Notes under the pieces: model-generated
Told to the model about the DNA's origin: nothing
Database searches by the model: none
Seen by the model: the letters and a program-made list of their open reading frames with translations, nothing else
DNA from: Branchiostoma floridae
Taxonomy: Eukaryota; Chordata; Leptocardii; Amphioxiformes; Branchiostomatidae
Direction: 5' to 3'
DNA length: 64,000 nt
Assembly (NCBI RefSeq): GCF_000003815.2
Contig: NC_049983.1
Span: 16,625,856 to 16,689,855, forward strand
Part shown: one piece after another, positions 1 through 9,495 of the stretch
Numbering within the stretch: the stretch's first letter is position 1
Layout: the number at the start of each line of letters is the position of its first letter
Position numbers and translations under genes: made by a program

Positions 1-965
1 CCGTCATCTCTACGGGTCGCTGGATGATCAGTGAAGAAAACAGTCGGGATGTATCAGAGGAGGTCAGCCAAAACGAGGCTGACCAGGTAACAGGCACGGG
101 CACGGGCACGGGCACGGGCACACGGGACGCTTCATCTGCGGATGATGATGAGGCCCAGTACAGCGGAATTCCCGACGAGTACTTCAACTACTACAACACA
201 CGGCCGGGAGTACAACATCCTTACTGGGAGATTCCTGATGACTTCTTCAACTACTACAACACACGACCGGGGGCACAAAATCCTTACTGGGAGATCCCAG
301 ATGAGTACTACAGCTACGAGAACACACGTCCCAAATCCTTCCCCCCATCATCCCGCCGACACCCCGAGGATGATGACACGGTACGTTTCTACGCCGCTGG
401 AGCTGAGGTGGCCCTTCCTTCATCAACCAGGCTGGGCGACAGGCATCCAGCCTATGGCACAGCCTCGCCAACAACAGCAGCTCGAAACAGTTACCAAACT
501 GCACGTCAGAGGACGACAAGCATCAGACCGTATGGAACACTCCCCCGAACCAGGTCAGACCCACAGATATCTGTACGCCACCGGATGGTACACGTCAGTT
601 CGTATGGAGTGTCTGTAGCAGGCAGAAACAGAGCCAGGGATCTAGCTTTAATGGGTAAATATAGCAGACTACAGGGCAGGAGACAGGACAGAACCTTGTA
701 CCATAACCCCACTGCTCATGCTGCAATGGCAGCCACACAGCGCAATAACGTAAGGTACCAAGTTAACAACAAAACACGCGAAAACATGTCATACCAACCA
801 GCACAAAACATTCCCCCCACCGAATCTACAGGTGAAGACTTCCCGATGACACAGGAGCAGGGCAGAGAAGGCCGGATTTACAGGGCACAAACCTTCAGCA
901 CTGCTGAGGTAAAGTCAGGGGTAAAGCAGTCCACAAACAAGGCTAGCCATCGCAAAAGTATTTAG
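1..965 (+). CDS. Uncharacterised protein, C-terminal part, with 21-residue IPDEYFNYYNTRPG repeats
   Basis: The frame is open from the left edge of the window to a TAG at 963-965. It is either the last exon of a larger gene or starts at the ATG at 24 (313 residues); the open frame upstream of that ATG makes a truncated larger protein likelier. Visible features are a short acidic/serine segment, a (GT)n run encoded by a hexanucleotide repeat (about 91-120), and three consecutive 21-residue repeats at about 168-340, each with the core IPD-[ED]-[YF]-[FY]-x-Y-x-NTRP and the first two ending in PYWE. Between repeats many changes are synonymous (for example CGG/CGA/CGT for the same Arg), which supports real coding. 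The rest is basic, low in hydrophobics and probably disordered, with no membrane segment or known domain. I do not recognise the family. An AATAAA lies at 1083-1088. Confidence 0.6.
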   Translation, partial: VISTGRWMISEENSRDVSEEVSQNEADQVTGTGTGTGTGTRDASSADDDEAQYSGIPDEYFNYYNTRPGVQHPYWEIPDDFFNYYNTRPGAQNPYWEIPDEYYSYENTRPKSFPPSSRRHPEDDDTVRFYAAGAEVALPSSTRLGDRHPAYGTASPTTAARNSYQTARQRTTSIRPYGTLPRTRSDPQISVRHRMVHVSSYGVSVAGRNRARDLALMGKYSRLQGRRQDRTLYHNPTAHAAMAATQRNNVRYQVNNKTRENMSYQPAQNIPPTESTGEDFPMTQEQGREGRIYRAQTFSTAEVKSGVKQSTNKASHRKSI

Positions 966-1078
966 GCAGTGTTTTATCCTTTCACAGCTCCAGCATACTA
1001 AAGTTACACTTTCCACACTTCCAGCACATCCCACCACATAAAAATAACCAGCTCAAAACCTAACCATCCTTACAGCGT

Positions 1079-1366
1079 TAGAAATAAAGTTTCACACTTA
1101 CCCAATATCCCAATGTTAAAAAACGGCATCCAAACATTATACGGCTTTGAAAGGGAAGCTCCACATTTCCTAGCAACTCCACGCTTACCCCACATCAGTC
1201 TTTAAAAAGTACAGCTTCACACTTACCGAGCATCAAAGCAGTAAAATGAAATGCCGTTCTAAGCTTACATAACATCCTAGCAGTAAAGATGCAGCTACAC
1301 GCTTACGCAACATCAAAAGGTTAAAAATGCATCCCCATAGGCCACACTAGTACTTACCCAACATTC
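1079..1366. repeat. Degenerate tandem repeat, about 39 bp
   Basis: A loosely conserved unit of the type 'AGTnAAAAAT...CACTTACCcAACATC' recurs. The CTTAC core appears near 1096, 1183, 1222, 1262, 1300 and 1352, so the central copies are 38-40 bp apart. It lies in the presumed 3' UTR or just past the end of the first gene. Confidence 0.45.
1083..1088 (+). promoter_or_regulatory. Candidate polyadenylation signal of the first gene
   Basis: This is an exact AATAAA about 118 bases after the TAG of the repeat-containing gene and the first such hexamer downstream. Its use is inferred. Confidence 0.4.
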
Positions 1367-1680
1367 CGGTGTTAAAAATACGGTTGAAGACTACAGTGTC
1401 ACAGTGTAATACCCATATCTCTGATACATGCACCTAATATTTTAAACAAGGCTTCTACGTCCAGTCTGAAACTAGCAATAGGAAATAATCTAAATTTGCA
1501 GGTTGATGAATTTTTCTGCAGGTACTTTGTTCTTGCCATGGCAACAGAATCATGAATTCGTTTCTTTATATTTTCTCTTGCACCCAGGAACTCTGCCGTG
1601 TTGTATATGTATACGTTACTGTAATTGTGGGTTTAGACACTGTTTTAGAAAGGGTGTATAGAAGCACATTGTTCGTATCA

Positions 1681-1683
1681 TTA
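1681..1683. repeat. Target-site duplication TTA, left
   Basis: TTA directly abuts the left CACTG terminus and is matched by TTA at 6185-6187 after the right CAGTG terminus. Confidence 0.7.
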
Positions 1684-1699
1684 CACTGTGCGAAAGGGT

Positions 1700-2240
1700 G
1701 TGATTTCCGGACAAAGTCGGAGTTGACATATTTTTGGACATGCTAAATATTCGGACTGCGTCCGGGCACGATGTTCAATATTTCCCATATCTGGAAATAT
1801 CATGAGTCAGGAATTGTCTTGTTATGTATCCGGACAAATAAGACTTTCCTGTTTTTCAAGATACGCGCCATTGACGTTTCTTGCCTCCGAATACGTGATA
1901 TGTTCTACATTCTTTGCATATCCAAGGTCCATATATTTCGTTAAGGAATACCCGGACAAATTAGGAGTTTGCACGAAACATGATGTGAATTTTTTCTGGG
2001 CCATTGTCAGATGACATTTTCATATTCATTATGTCTCAGAATGTCATGATTCATGAAATGTTTTGGCACATGCCCGGACGGATAGAATTTCCCGTTCTTC
2101 CGAATACGTGCCAGCGACGTTTCATGTTTTCGAACTCATACTATTTTCTTTTCCTTCCATTTACGAGACATATCCGCGACAGATATTCCATGGATTTTAG
2201 GACAGATTTGGAGTTAGCATATTCTGACCGTTACTGATAA
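1700..2240. repeat. Left subterminal repeat array of the CACTA-like element
   Basis: CCGGAC-containing motifs recur near 1707, 1830, 1952 and 2073, about 121 bp apart, each followed further on by a 'CGTTTC...CCGAATACGTG' type segment. The array mirrors the one at the right end. Short open frames here are by-products of the repeats. Confidence 0.55.
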
Positions 2241-2650
2241 AGGTATTCTATACGTGAATTGTGAATCGGTGATTGTTTTATTGCGCATCTGAACAAATAA
2301 GACTGCAATTTTTTGCCGAAATTTTCGCTCCTTCCAAATTCATATTCCGTTCCATTTACGACAGATGTCGACAGATTACGACAGATGATTTGTTGGGTAT
2401 CCTAAAAAGGTTTCCTATCTTGTCAAATACACGTCATTAACGTTTTTGTTTCTGTATATGTGTTTTTATTTTACAACGAGTATGCCCGATGTCGATGTAT
2501 GTTTACTCTTTAATTTTCTGGTAATTAAGGCTTATTAGCTACCATATACATGTGCAAATATACTAACATCGACATTCACAATCAAATGACACAGAAAACA
2601 ATTTTTGCGATGGTATCAATTATGAGTCAAGTATTATTGTTTCTTTGCAT

Positions 2651-3240
2651 ATCCGGACAATATCAAGAACAACATTCACTCAAAACACTCCACCCCAGCG
2701 GTGCAGTTTGGGATAGGTCCATATCCGGATAATATCTTGAACAAAGTTCAGTCAAAACACTCCACCCCAGCGGTGCAGTTTGGGATAGGTCCATATCCGG
2801 ACAATATCTTGAACAAAGTTCAGTCAAAACACTCCACCCCAGCGGTGCAGTTTGGGATAGGTCCATATCCGGACAATATCTTGAACAAAGTTCAGTCAAA
2901 ACACTCCACCCCAGCGGTGCAGTTTGGGATAGGTCCATATCCGGACAATATCTTGAACAAAGTTCAGTCAAAACACTCCACCCCAGCGGTGCAGTTTGGG
3001 ATAGGTCCATATCCGGACAATATCTTGAACAAAGTTCAGTCAAAACACTCCACACCAGCGGTGCAGTTTGGTATAAGTCCATATCCGGACAATATCTTGA
3101 ACAAAATTCGGTCAAAACACTCCACACCAGCGGTTCAGTTTGGGATAGATCCATATACGGACAATATCATGACAAAAAGTCACTCATGATATTGAATACC
3201 AGCGTTGCTATGTGGGAATGGTCCATATCCGGACAATATC
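2651..3240. repeat. 72-bp tandem repeat (minisatellite), nine copies of the core
   Basis: The motif ATCCGGAYAATATC recurs at 2651, 2723, 2795, 2867, 2939, 3011, 3083, 3155 (as ATACGGACAATATC) and 3227, exactly 72 bp apart. The inner five units are nearly identical and the outer ones diverged. Because 72 is a multiple of three, both strands carry a long open frame of 24-residue repeats (2701-3189 + and 2663-3154 -). These are artefacts of the period, not genes. The array is inside the CACTA-like element. Confidence 0.9.
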
Positions 3241-3509
3241 ACGAGGCACTCGTAAAGCGGTTATGCAAGCTGTGCAAAGTGCCGAGCAGACCAGTGCGTT
3301 GGCATGTCAACGGTGCGCCAGGCACTGGGGAAGTCGCTGCAGATAACAGCCTACACCGCGCCACAGCGTTTGCTGCTGTGTACAACTTTGAAACTGGTAA
3401 GTACATGATGCATTTATTCACAAAAATAATGCACAATGCCATGTGTTTCTGTGAAACAGGCATGATGGATGACACTAACTTGCTTGGAACCATCTGGAGG
3501 AGTCCTTAG
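3186..3509 (+). pseudogene. Possible decayed or captured exon inside the transposon
   Basis: An open frame of 107 codons follows the minisatellite and ends at TAG 3507-3509. It contains a consensus donor (GTAAGT, inside 'GAAACTGGTAAGT') and 63 bases later a good acceptor (tgtgaaacag). Removing this 63-bp interval keeps the frame, so both spliced and unspliced forms stay open. The predicted peptide matches no family I recognise. It could be a fragment of a host gene picked up by the element, or chance. Confidence 0.2.
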
Positions 3510-3637
3510 GTAACAAGACCATATTAGGAAGTCACATGGCTTGACTAGACCAATAGTAGACCAGCTGGTGACAGCAGTTAGGTTTGAAACTAGATTTGAA
3601 CATCAGTTGTCGCCGCCGCTAGCCGCTACCGGACCAA
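3339..3637. repeat. 299-bp block, first copy, left of assembly gap
   Basis: This block is repeated with no difference that I can see at 3763-4061, offset by exactly 424 bp. The two copies flank the run of N. It may be an artefact of gap joining or allelic sequence placed in series rather than a real tandem duplication. Confidence 0.85.
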
Positions 3638-3658
3638 CATCAAATGTCACGTGACAGA

Positions 3659-3758
3659 NNNNNNNNNNNNNNNNNNNNNNNNNNNNNNNNNNNNNNNNNN
3701 NNNNNNNNNNNNNNNNNNNNNNNNNNNNNNNNNNNNNNNNNNNNNNNNNNNNNNNNNN
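3659..3758. other. Assembly gap, 100 N
   Basis: Exactly 100 N, the conventional length for a gap of unknown size. The sequence between the two copies of the 299-bp block is therefore unknown. Confidence 0.99.
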
Positions 3759-3762
3759 TGAT

Positions 3763-4061
3763 GCAGATAACAGCCTACACCGCGCCACAGCGTTTGCTGC
3801 TGTGTACAACTTTGAAACTGGTAAGTACATGATGCATTTATTCACAAAAATAATGCACAATGCCATGTGTTTCTGTGAAACAGGCATGATGGATGACACT
3901 AACTTGCTTGGAACCATCTGGAGGAGTCCTTAGGTAACAAGACCATATTAGGAAGTCACATGGCTTGACTAGACCAATAGTAGACCAGCTGGTGACAGCA
4001 GTTAGGTTTGAAACTAGATTTGAACATCAGTTGTCGCCGCCGCTAGCCGCTACCGGACCAA
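3763..4061. repeat. 299-bp block, second copy, right of assembly gap
   Basis: Same sequence as 3339-3637; the copies diverge after the shared GGACCAA. The flanking sequence differs on both sides. Confidence 0.85.
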
Positions 4062-4653
4062 GAACTTGAAGAAGTGAGTAGTGTAGCTCTCTAGTACATA
4101 GATTGTATATACATAGCAGTTACCGTTCTTAGTTCCGTATATGTCTGTCAGCAATGTCTGTTATCCCTTCCTAGTGTTTTGTGTATTTAATAATTAGTAG
4201 TGTGATCTTTTTGTAAAGATTGTTGTATGATAGATCACTTCTCTTTCAGTTGGAACCCCCGCGTGTCATCCCCAGCTTGTTTACAAATTGCCCGTTCCAT
4301 AGTTAGTTAATTTCTCATATTATTTTGTGCTGTAAGTGCCGTAACGGTTGCTTCTAAACTTTTCTGTCCTATTGTTTTGGCTGGCTAAATCTTTATAGAA
4401 CCAAGGAGGAACTGTAATCTCCTTACTACTGGGACCAATGTGATTGTGTGCATATTCAAATTCCATTCGTTCTTTGGGGTCCTTATCTGTGCCATCTGTG
4501 TGGCCCTCGCCCTTTGATGATAGCCGACTCCAGATTCCTGCCTTTGTCCCCCGTCTTGTCCTGCTGTGATTGTTATGGCCGTGTTGTTTGAATAATTTTA
4601 CATGTACCGTTCATGGGTTCGGGGCAGTTACAAGCCGTTCTTTTCCATTCCAG

Positions 4654-4910
4654 CCACTGAGCCCCTGTTTCCCAATCGCCTGTCCTGCCATGCCGACGAC
4701 CGAGGCCTACCTCCTCGTAACACTTACGACAGTCTGTGCCCGGTGCCGTTGCATCCTGCCAGAATTGTTTCTACTCTGAAGACGGACAGTGCCGGAGCGG
4801 GCTGTCCTCGAGACGTGAAGTCGATATTGCGGGGTCTTGCCAGAGCATCTTCCGTCGCCAATGATCGTCCACTACCACAAAGACGCAGAAGAGGGCTCCC
4901 CGGACGATGA
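4654..4910 (+). pseudogene. Possible terminal exon fragment of unknown gene inside the transposon
   Basis: A strong polypyrimidine tract and acceptor (ccgttcttttccattccag) ends at 4653. The frame behind it is open for about 85 codons to the TGA at 4908-4910 and is rich in Pro and Arg (ending RRRRGLPGR). The composition is more GC-rich than its surroundings. The open frame extends upstream to an ATG at 4602, so splicing is not required. No family is recognised; capture of a host exon by a CACTA element is one explanation. Confidence 0.25.
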
Positions 4911-5479
4911 TTCCACAGTCAACACGATACGGACTTATAGAGGACTTGAAAATGGACTGTCGTACTGATTTCGCAATGACATTTTTATCCTACGAATATT
5001 GATTGTATGGTATATAACGTTAGACTTGTGTCGAATACTGTACATTTGATATTGCACATTTAAACTGATCAGTTTTGTTATGATGTTATTGACTTGGGCT
5101 TGATATTATTGGATCTGACAGTGATTGTCTGAACTGTTTAACTTTGGCTTCGTTCGAGCTTCACTTTTTGTGAAGACCAATGAGGTTGTAGTGAGCTAAA
5201 ACTTCCTTCGTATGACTAAGAGACAAATGCATATTGATTTGCCCCTTGACGTTAACATGATCTGTTCCTCCACATAATGTATATGTTGTGATACTTGTGT
5301 CATCTGATTTATACAGGAAAGTCTTTGAAAAGCTTTCACAAAATGTAGCCTTACCGAGTAAGCATTTTCGGGGTTAAAACGGACAGGAAACGTTAAATAT
5401 TAGGTATTTAGCATGATCGTAAAGTTACTGGATATTCTGAAATAATGTGTTGTATTGTTCCTATGATGTTTCAGTATAT

Positions 5480-6155
5480 CTTTAGTTTATGCAACCTTTC
5501 CGAGGCGTAATAGCCCCGAACGCGCTCAGAAAATATGAAATATTCGGAACGTGTTTAATTTGTCTCCAAAGTGTCCGAGAACGTTCCATAATTTGGAATC
5601 CGGATATGAGACATGATAATACGGTCCCATTCTGGAATACGGAAATGCTCAGCATATGCGACCATTCCGGGGCGTAAAAGGTCTGGACGTGATCAGAAAA
5701 CATGAAATATTAGCCAATGTCTTTTGTCTCCAATGAGTCCTAGAACGTTCCATTACTTTGAATCCGGATATGCGACATGATCATATGGTTCCATTCTTGA
5801 CTCCTGAAATTATCCGGATTTATGCGAAACTAGTATTCGGAACGTGATTTGTATCCAAAGAGTCCGGAAACGTTCCATAACTAGAAATCCGGATATGAGA
5901 CGTAATTATTTGGTTCCGTTCCGGACTCCTGAAATTATCCGGATATATACGAAATATTCGGAACGTGTTTTGTCTCAAAAGAGTCCGAAAACGTTCCATT
6001 ACTGGAAATCCGGATATGAGGCAGGAATTAAATGGTCCCGTTCCGGACTCCTGAAATTATCCGAAAACGCAGGGGAGTCATGTCAGATTTCGTCCGGATA
6101 TTGTCCGGATATATCCAGAAACGGTCCCGATCCGGATGTATACAAACATAGAAAC
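5480..6155. repeat. Right subterminal repeat array of the CACTA-like element
   Basis: Degenerate tandem units contain 'ACGTTCCAT', 'AATCCGGATATGAGAC' and 'CTGAAATTATCCGGA'. The ACGTTCC motif occurs near 5581, 5744, 5870 and 5991, giving spacings of 163, 126 and 121 bp. The array runs in opposite orientation to the left one. Confidence 0.6.
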
Positions 6156-6184
6156 GTCCGGAAATGACACCCTTTCGCACAGTG

Positions 6185-6187
6185 TTA
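6185..6187. repeat. Target-site duplication TTA, right
   Basis: TTA directly follows the right CAGTG terminus and matches the TTA at 1681-1683. Confidence 0.7.
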
Positions 6188-8206
6188 GTTTTGTGAGCCA
6201 ATAACTCAACTGTTAAGGAAGCTTTGAAATTCCGAACACTTAAATATTGATGATTGGCTAACCCGATGAATGTAGTGACTGTGCGCCACCTAGCGGCGCG
6301 TTTAGTCACTCCATATTTTAACGTCATTTCTGCCTTGTAAAATTGCATACCAGCATATTGGGTCTAGTTCGTCAGTTTATACAGTTTCTGAGCAACAAAT
6401 GTACAATGACATGGATGAATGAAAACTGAGGATTTTTTTAAAGCAGAGAAATAACAGTTATCTGCATGTTGGTTGCCACATATGGCACATTTCACAACTA
6501 TAACGTTATACGAACCATTTGCTATGTTCTGCTGTTTGACTGGAATGCAATCTAGTCACGTGATATTGCCTTTGACCCAATCAGTTTGTCCTCTGTAAAA
6601 CGTGTTTTTTTTTTTTCTTCAATAAATCGCTGTTGTAATTGTAAATGCCATTGCCTCTAGTCTGGTGACTCTGAGTCAAATGTCTCACTTGTGTTTTTGT
6701 ACTCTGAATAGAAGGTGGGGCGGGAATTTTAGCTGATGTACTAAAAAAACTTCATACATATATCATATAACATATGTGTAATATCAATTTCAGCAATTTC
6801 ACAAAGATTTCTCAACCAGAGCAGCGTCATGGTGAATTTTATTGTACACTTCTTGTTTTGTCGACACTTGCACAGTTCTACCTATTTATTTACCCTTCAT
6901 ATAAGTGGAAAGTTTGTCTCGATTTGTAGTGTTTCATGGACTCTGCCTAAAGGGGTACAGTTAGTGGAGAAATCGCTAGAGAGCGCTGTTTCATCAGTCA
7001 CGAGAACTCCACACCCTTTTGTGACATATTCGCAACACATTCAAACAGGATTACCTCAAACCAAGGACATTATATACATTAGCCTAGATTATGTATTTGC
7101 TGAAACCTGGGCACAGTGAAACAGAAATGTCCTCCGATAGATTTGCCTCCTGCAGTACAACCTAGAACCATTGCTTCCCTATTTGCCTTGCATATTCAGA
7201 TATATTCTCGTATATAACACTTTTCTCGGCAAGCAAGTCCCAACGCGATATCAGCGACTTGTATACAAAGGAAAGTTTCATGTATTAGCTAGTCAGGGAA
7301 AAGTAGTATTAAGATATAAAATGATACTTTGGACCATGCAATAAGATACAGAACTAACTAAACTGCCAGTATGTACCAGAGTCGTGTGTTGGCTAAAAAT
7401 ACATGCAGAACATACACTGTTTGAACTTTCAAATATAATAAAATTCTGTACATGTTACACAAGGAGAGTTGACATCCTTTAGAAATTTCATGAAACATTT
7501 TATACACTTCCTTTCAACACTAACTTTCAATCATTTTATTATTAGGACCGATTTGTATGTTCGGCTAAGGCACATAGTGTCATAGCAATTTTGCTGTGTA
7601 GTGCTCTATAGAACGGTTTGTCGATAATGTATAAGATAAGAAAACATAGCAGGACACTATCTGGATTGTGTGCCACACTCTATGTTGACCGGCGATCAAT
7701 ACAATCTGACTCTTAGCGCAAAGTCCATATTTTCATAGCTGACGGCGCCTCAAACGTGGTTATGAATCACACAGTCAGTCAGTCTTACAAAATGAAAATC
7801 TTGACATTTTAATTATTCGATTAAAATCGAATTAGAGGTTGCATCATGTATATACATCTATATTGAACCATATTCGTGTGAGCCTCCTTTGCAGACCTTA
7901 TTGCTGCGGCTGACGTTTTTTTTAGAAGCGCTGATTTGTTCAATTATGCAAATTTGCTCTAGATGTGCATACTAAGCACCTCATCTTATCATCACTACAA
8001 GGTAGCTTCATACCAAAGGTTATGACGATATGTCAACCCTTCTTGGAATATCGGCCTTCAAAATCTCGAACAAATCGGCCCTTGTAGTTTCGAAAATGGT
8101 ACTAGGGAGCCAACAGCTACATTACGTCTGAACAAGCCTCAGAGCTATCTATCTATCAGAGCTACCTTAAAAAGAAAATAAAACCATAGCATAGCCAAAA
8201 CAAGTA
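6188..8206. other. Intergenic, no gene seen
   Basis: AT-rich sequence with scattered stop codons in all frames, short poly-T and poly-A runs (for example near 6605 and 7920) and no domain-like open frame. Nothing is assignable. Confidence 0.5.
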
Positions 8207-8477
8207 TCAAACCGGGAGTCCTCCTGTAGTACCTTCAGTAGCCACTAAGGGTCCCATAATCATTTCTTCATCTACACATAGCCGACAACGAATACCATTA
8301 ATCATAAAATCAAATAAATCCACAATTTTTAGACTTATGCCGCTCACAAACAGGCACACAGAACCTAAAATAGAGGCTTTTCTTGTGAATGTAGCAAATG
8401 AAATGTAGTCTCTTTCAACTTTACCTAACATTTCCTCCGGGTTATTTGGTCTCACGGCCTCATGTCAGCCGACGGCC

Positions 8478-8582
8478 ATGTTTGATTCTATCTTTCGTGC
8501 TTTTGGCCCGCCACCAGAAAAACACAAAAGCGAGCTCGTGGTGTCGATGGCAGTCGCTTTGTTAGGGTGTTTATGGGCCAAG
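8478..8582 (+). CDS. Weak candidate first coding exon, 35 codons with hydrophobic segment
   Basis: An ATG at 8478 opens exactly 35 codons up to a donor-like AAG|GTAAAC at 8583. The predicted peptide begins MFDSIFRAFGPPPEKHK and continues into a hydrophobic stretch (VVSMAVALLGCLW) that could be a membrane anchor. I do not recognise it and cannot place a second exon. An open frame on the opposite strand starts within 50 bp. This may be chance. Confidence 0.15.
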
Positions 8583-8597
8583 GTAAACAATCTGTAG

Positions 8598-9206
8598 CTA
8601 ACAAAATCACTCACAAGTCACAAGGATGATCCAGATGATTATCTATTCAACTGGAAAAGGAGAAATGTACATTTGAGCAATGTTTACTTCATTAGATTTT
8701 CACAAACTTTAAAGTCGACCTGTGGAAAAGAAAAGATGAAGAAATACAATGCGAGTGAAGGAATGTTTGTTGAGTCTTGTTGTAAGGATTTAATAATAGC
8801 ACTGCCAAGGGGCAAATACCGACAAGAACTTGTTCTACGAGGCCTGAGAGAACCCATGCAGAGAACGCTGCTGTCGGCTCCATTGTTTGAAGAAAGGCCA
8901 GGGCTTACACAGTCTTTAGATTACACAATTTGTGATGTCCTTTTTTATGGGCCAAAATGCTACCAAGGGGTCAGTCGGAATTTTCATTATCTTCGCCGAG
9001 AATGTTATGTTTTGGGTAGCGTTTGTATGTATGTATGTTTGTATGTTTCTAAGATATGTTACACTCACATTTCTAAGTCAAGTGTCATAAATAGATTAAT
9101 TTTTCTTTTTTATCACTGTTTGCTCGCTCACAATGTGTACGCTGAGTCTATATTTGCATTGTCTGACATATTTAAGCCGACTTTTTATAGCCGAGTCAAC
9201 TTTTAA
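8598..9206 (+). other. Open frame of unknown status
   Basis: The frame is open from 8598 to the TAA at 9204-9206 without an early ATG. The first about 115 codons (through about 8990) look like ordinary protein; the last part is low-complexity TATG-rich sequence that translates to hydrophobic residues. No domain is recognised and no clear splice site explains it. It is probably a relic or chance. Confidence 0.12.
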
Positions 9207-9333
9207 CCTATAGTAATCATAGCAAGCATTTGCTCAAGACGATTTGAGAGATTGTCCTAAAATCAAGAGCGCCTTTTTGCCATACTACTAGTATGTCGTT
9301 TAGTAGCAGTCACGTTGGTCCTAGTATTGTTAT

Positions 9334-9495
9334 CTGTCTTACGATTGGTTTCTGTCGTGCGATTATTATCTGTTGTACGATTGGTTTCTGTCGTACGATT
9401 GCTTTCTGTCGTACGATTTTTATCTGTCGTACGATTGTTTTCTGTCGTACGAATGTTTTCTGTCGTACGACTGTTTTCTGCCGTACTATTTTTGC
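9334..9495. repeat. 18-bp tandem repeat with TCGTACGA palindrome, nine units
   Basis: The motif CTGTCGTACGATTG recurs with an exact 18-bp period at 9334, 9352, 9370, 9388, 9406, 9424, 9442, 9460 and 9478. Several units are perfect and the edge units carry one or two changes. The period is a multiple of three, so two frames stay open and give false Val/Arg/Leu- and Cys-rich peptides. Confidence 0.9.

Larger units (their letters stand above)
1684..6184. mobile_element. CACTA/EnSpm-like DNA transposon, non-autonomous, 4501 bp
   Basis: The left end (1684-1712) starts CACTGTGCGAAAGGGTGT and the right end (6156-6184) is its reverse complement over 29 bp with a single mismatch. Both ends are flanked by TTA (1681-1683 and 6185-6187), a 3-bp target duplication. 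CACTG termini with a 3-bp duplication are characteristic of the CACTA (EnSpm) superfamily. Both subterminal regions are filled with TCCGGA-containing repeats at about 121-bp spacing, as is usual for transposase-binding regions of CACTA elements. I see no transposase reading frame, so it is probably non-autonomous, although the internal assembly gap could hide sequence. The middle holds short open frames that may be captured or decayed exons. Confidence 0.8.

Noticed and set aside
2663-3189. Long open frames on both strands with 24-residue repeats
   Set aside because: They are a consequence of the 72-bp period (multiple of three) of a non-coding minisatellite; both strands are open at once and no selection on codons is visible.
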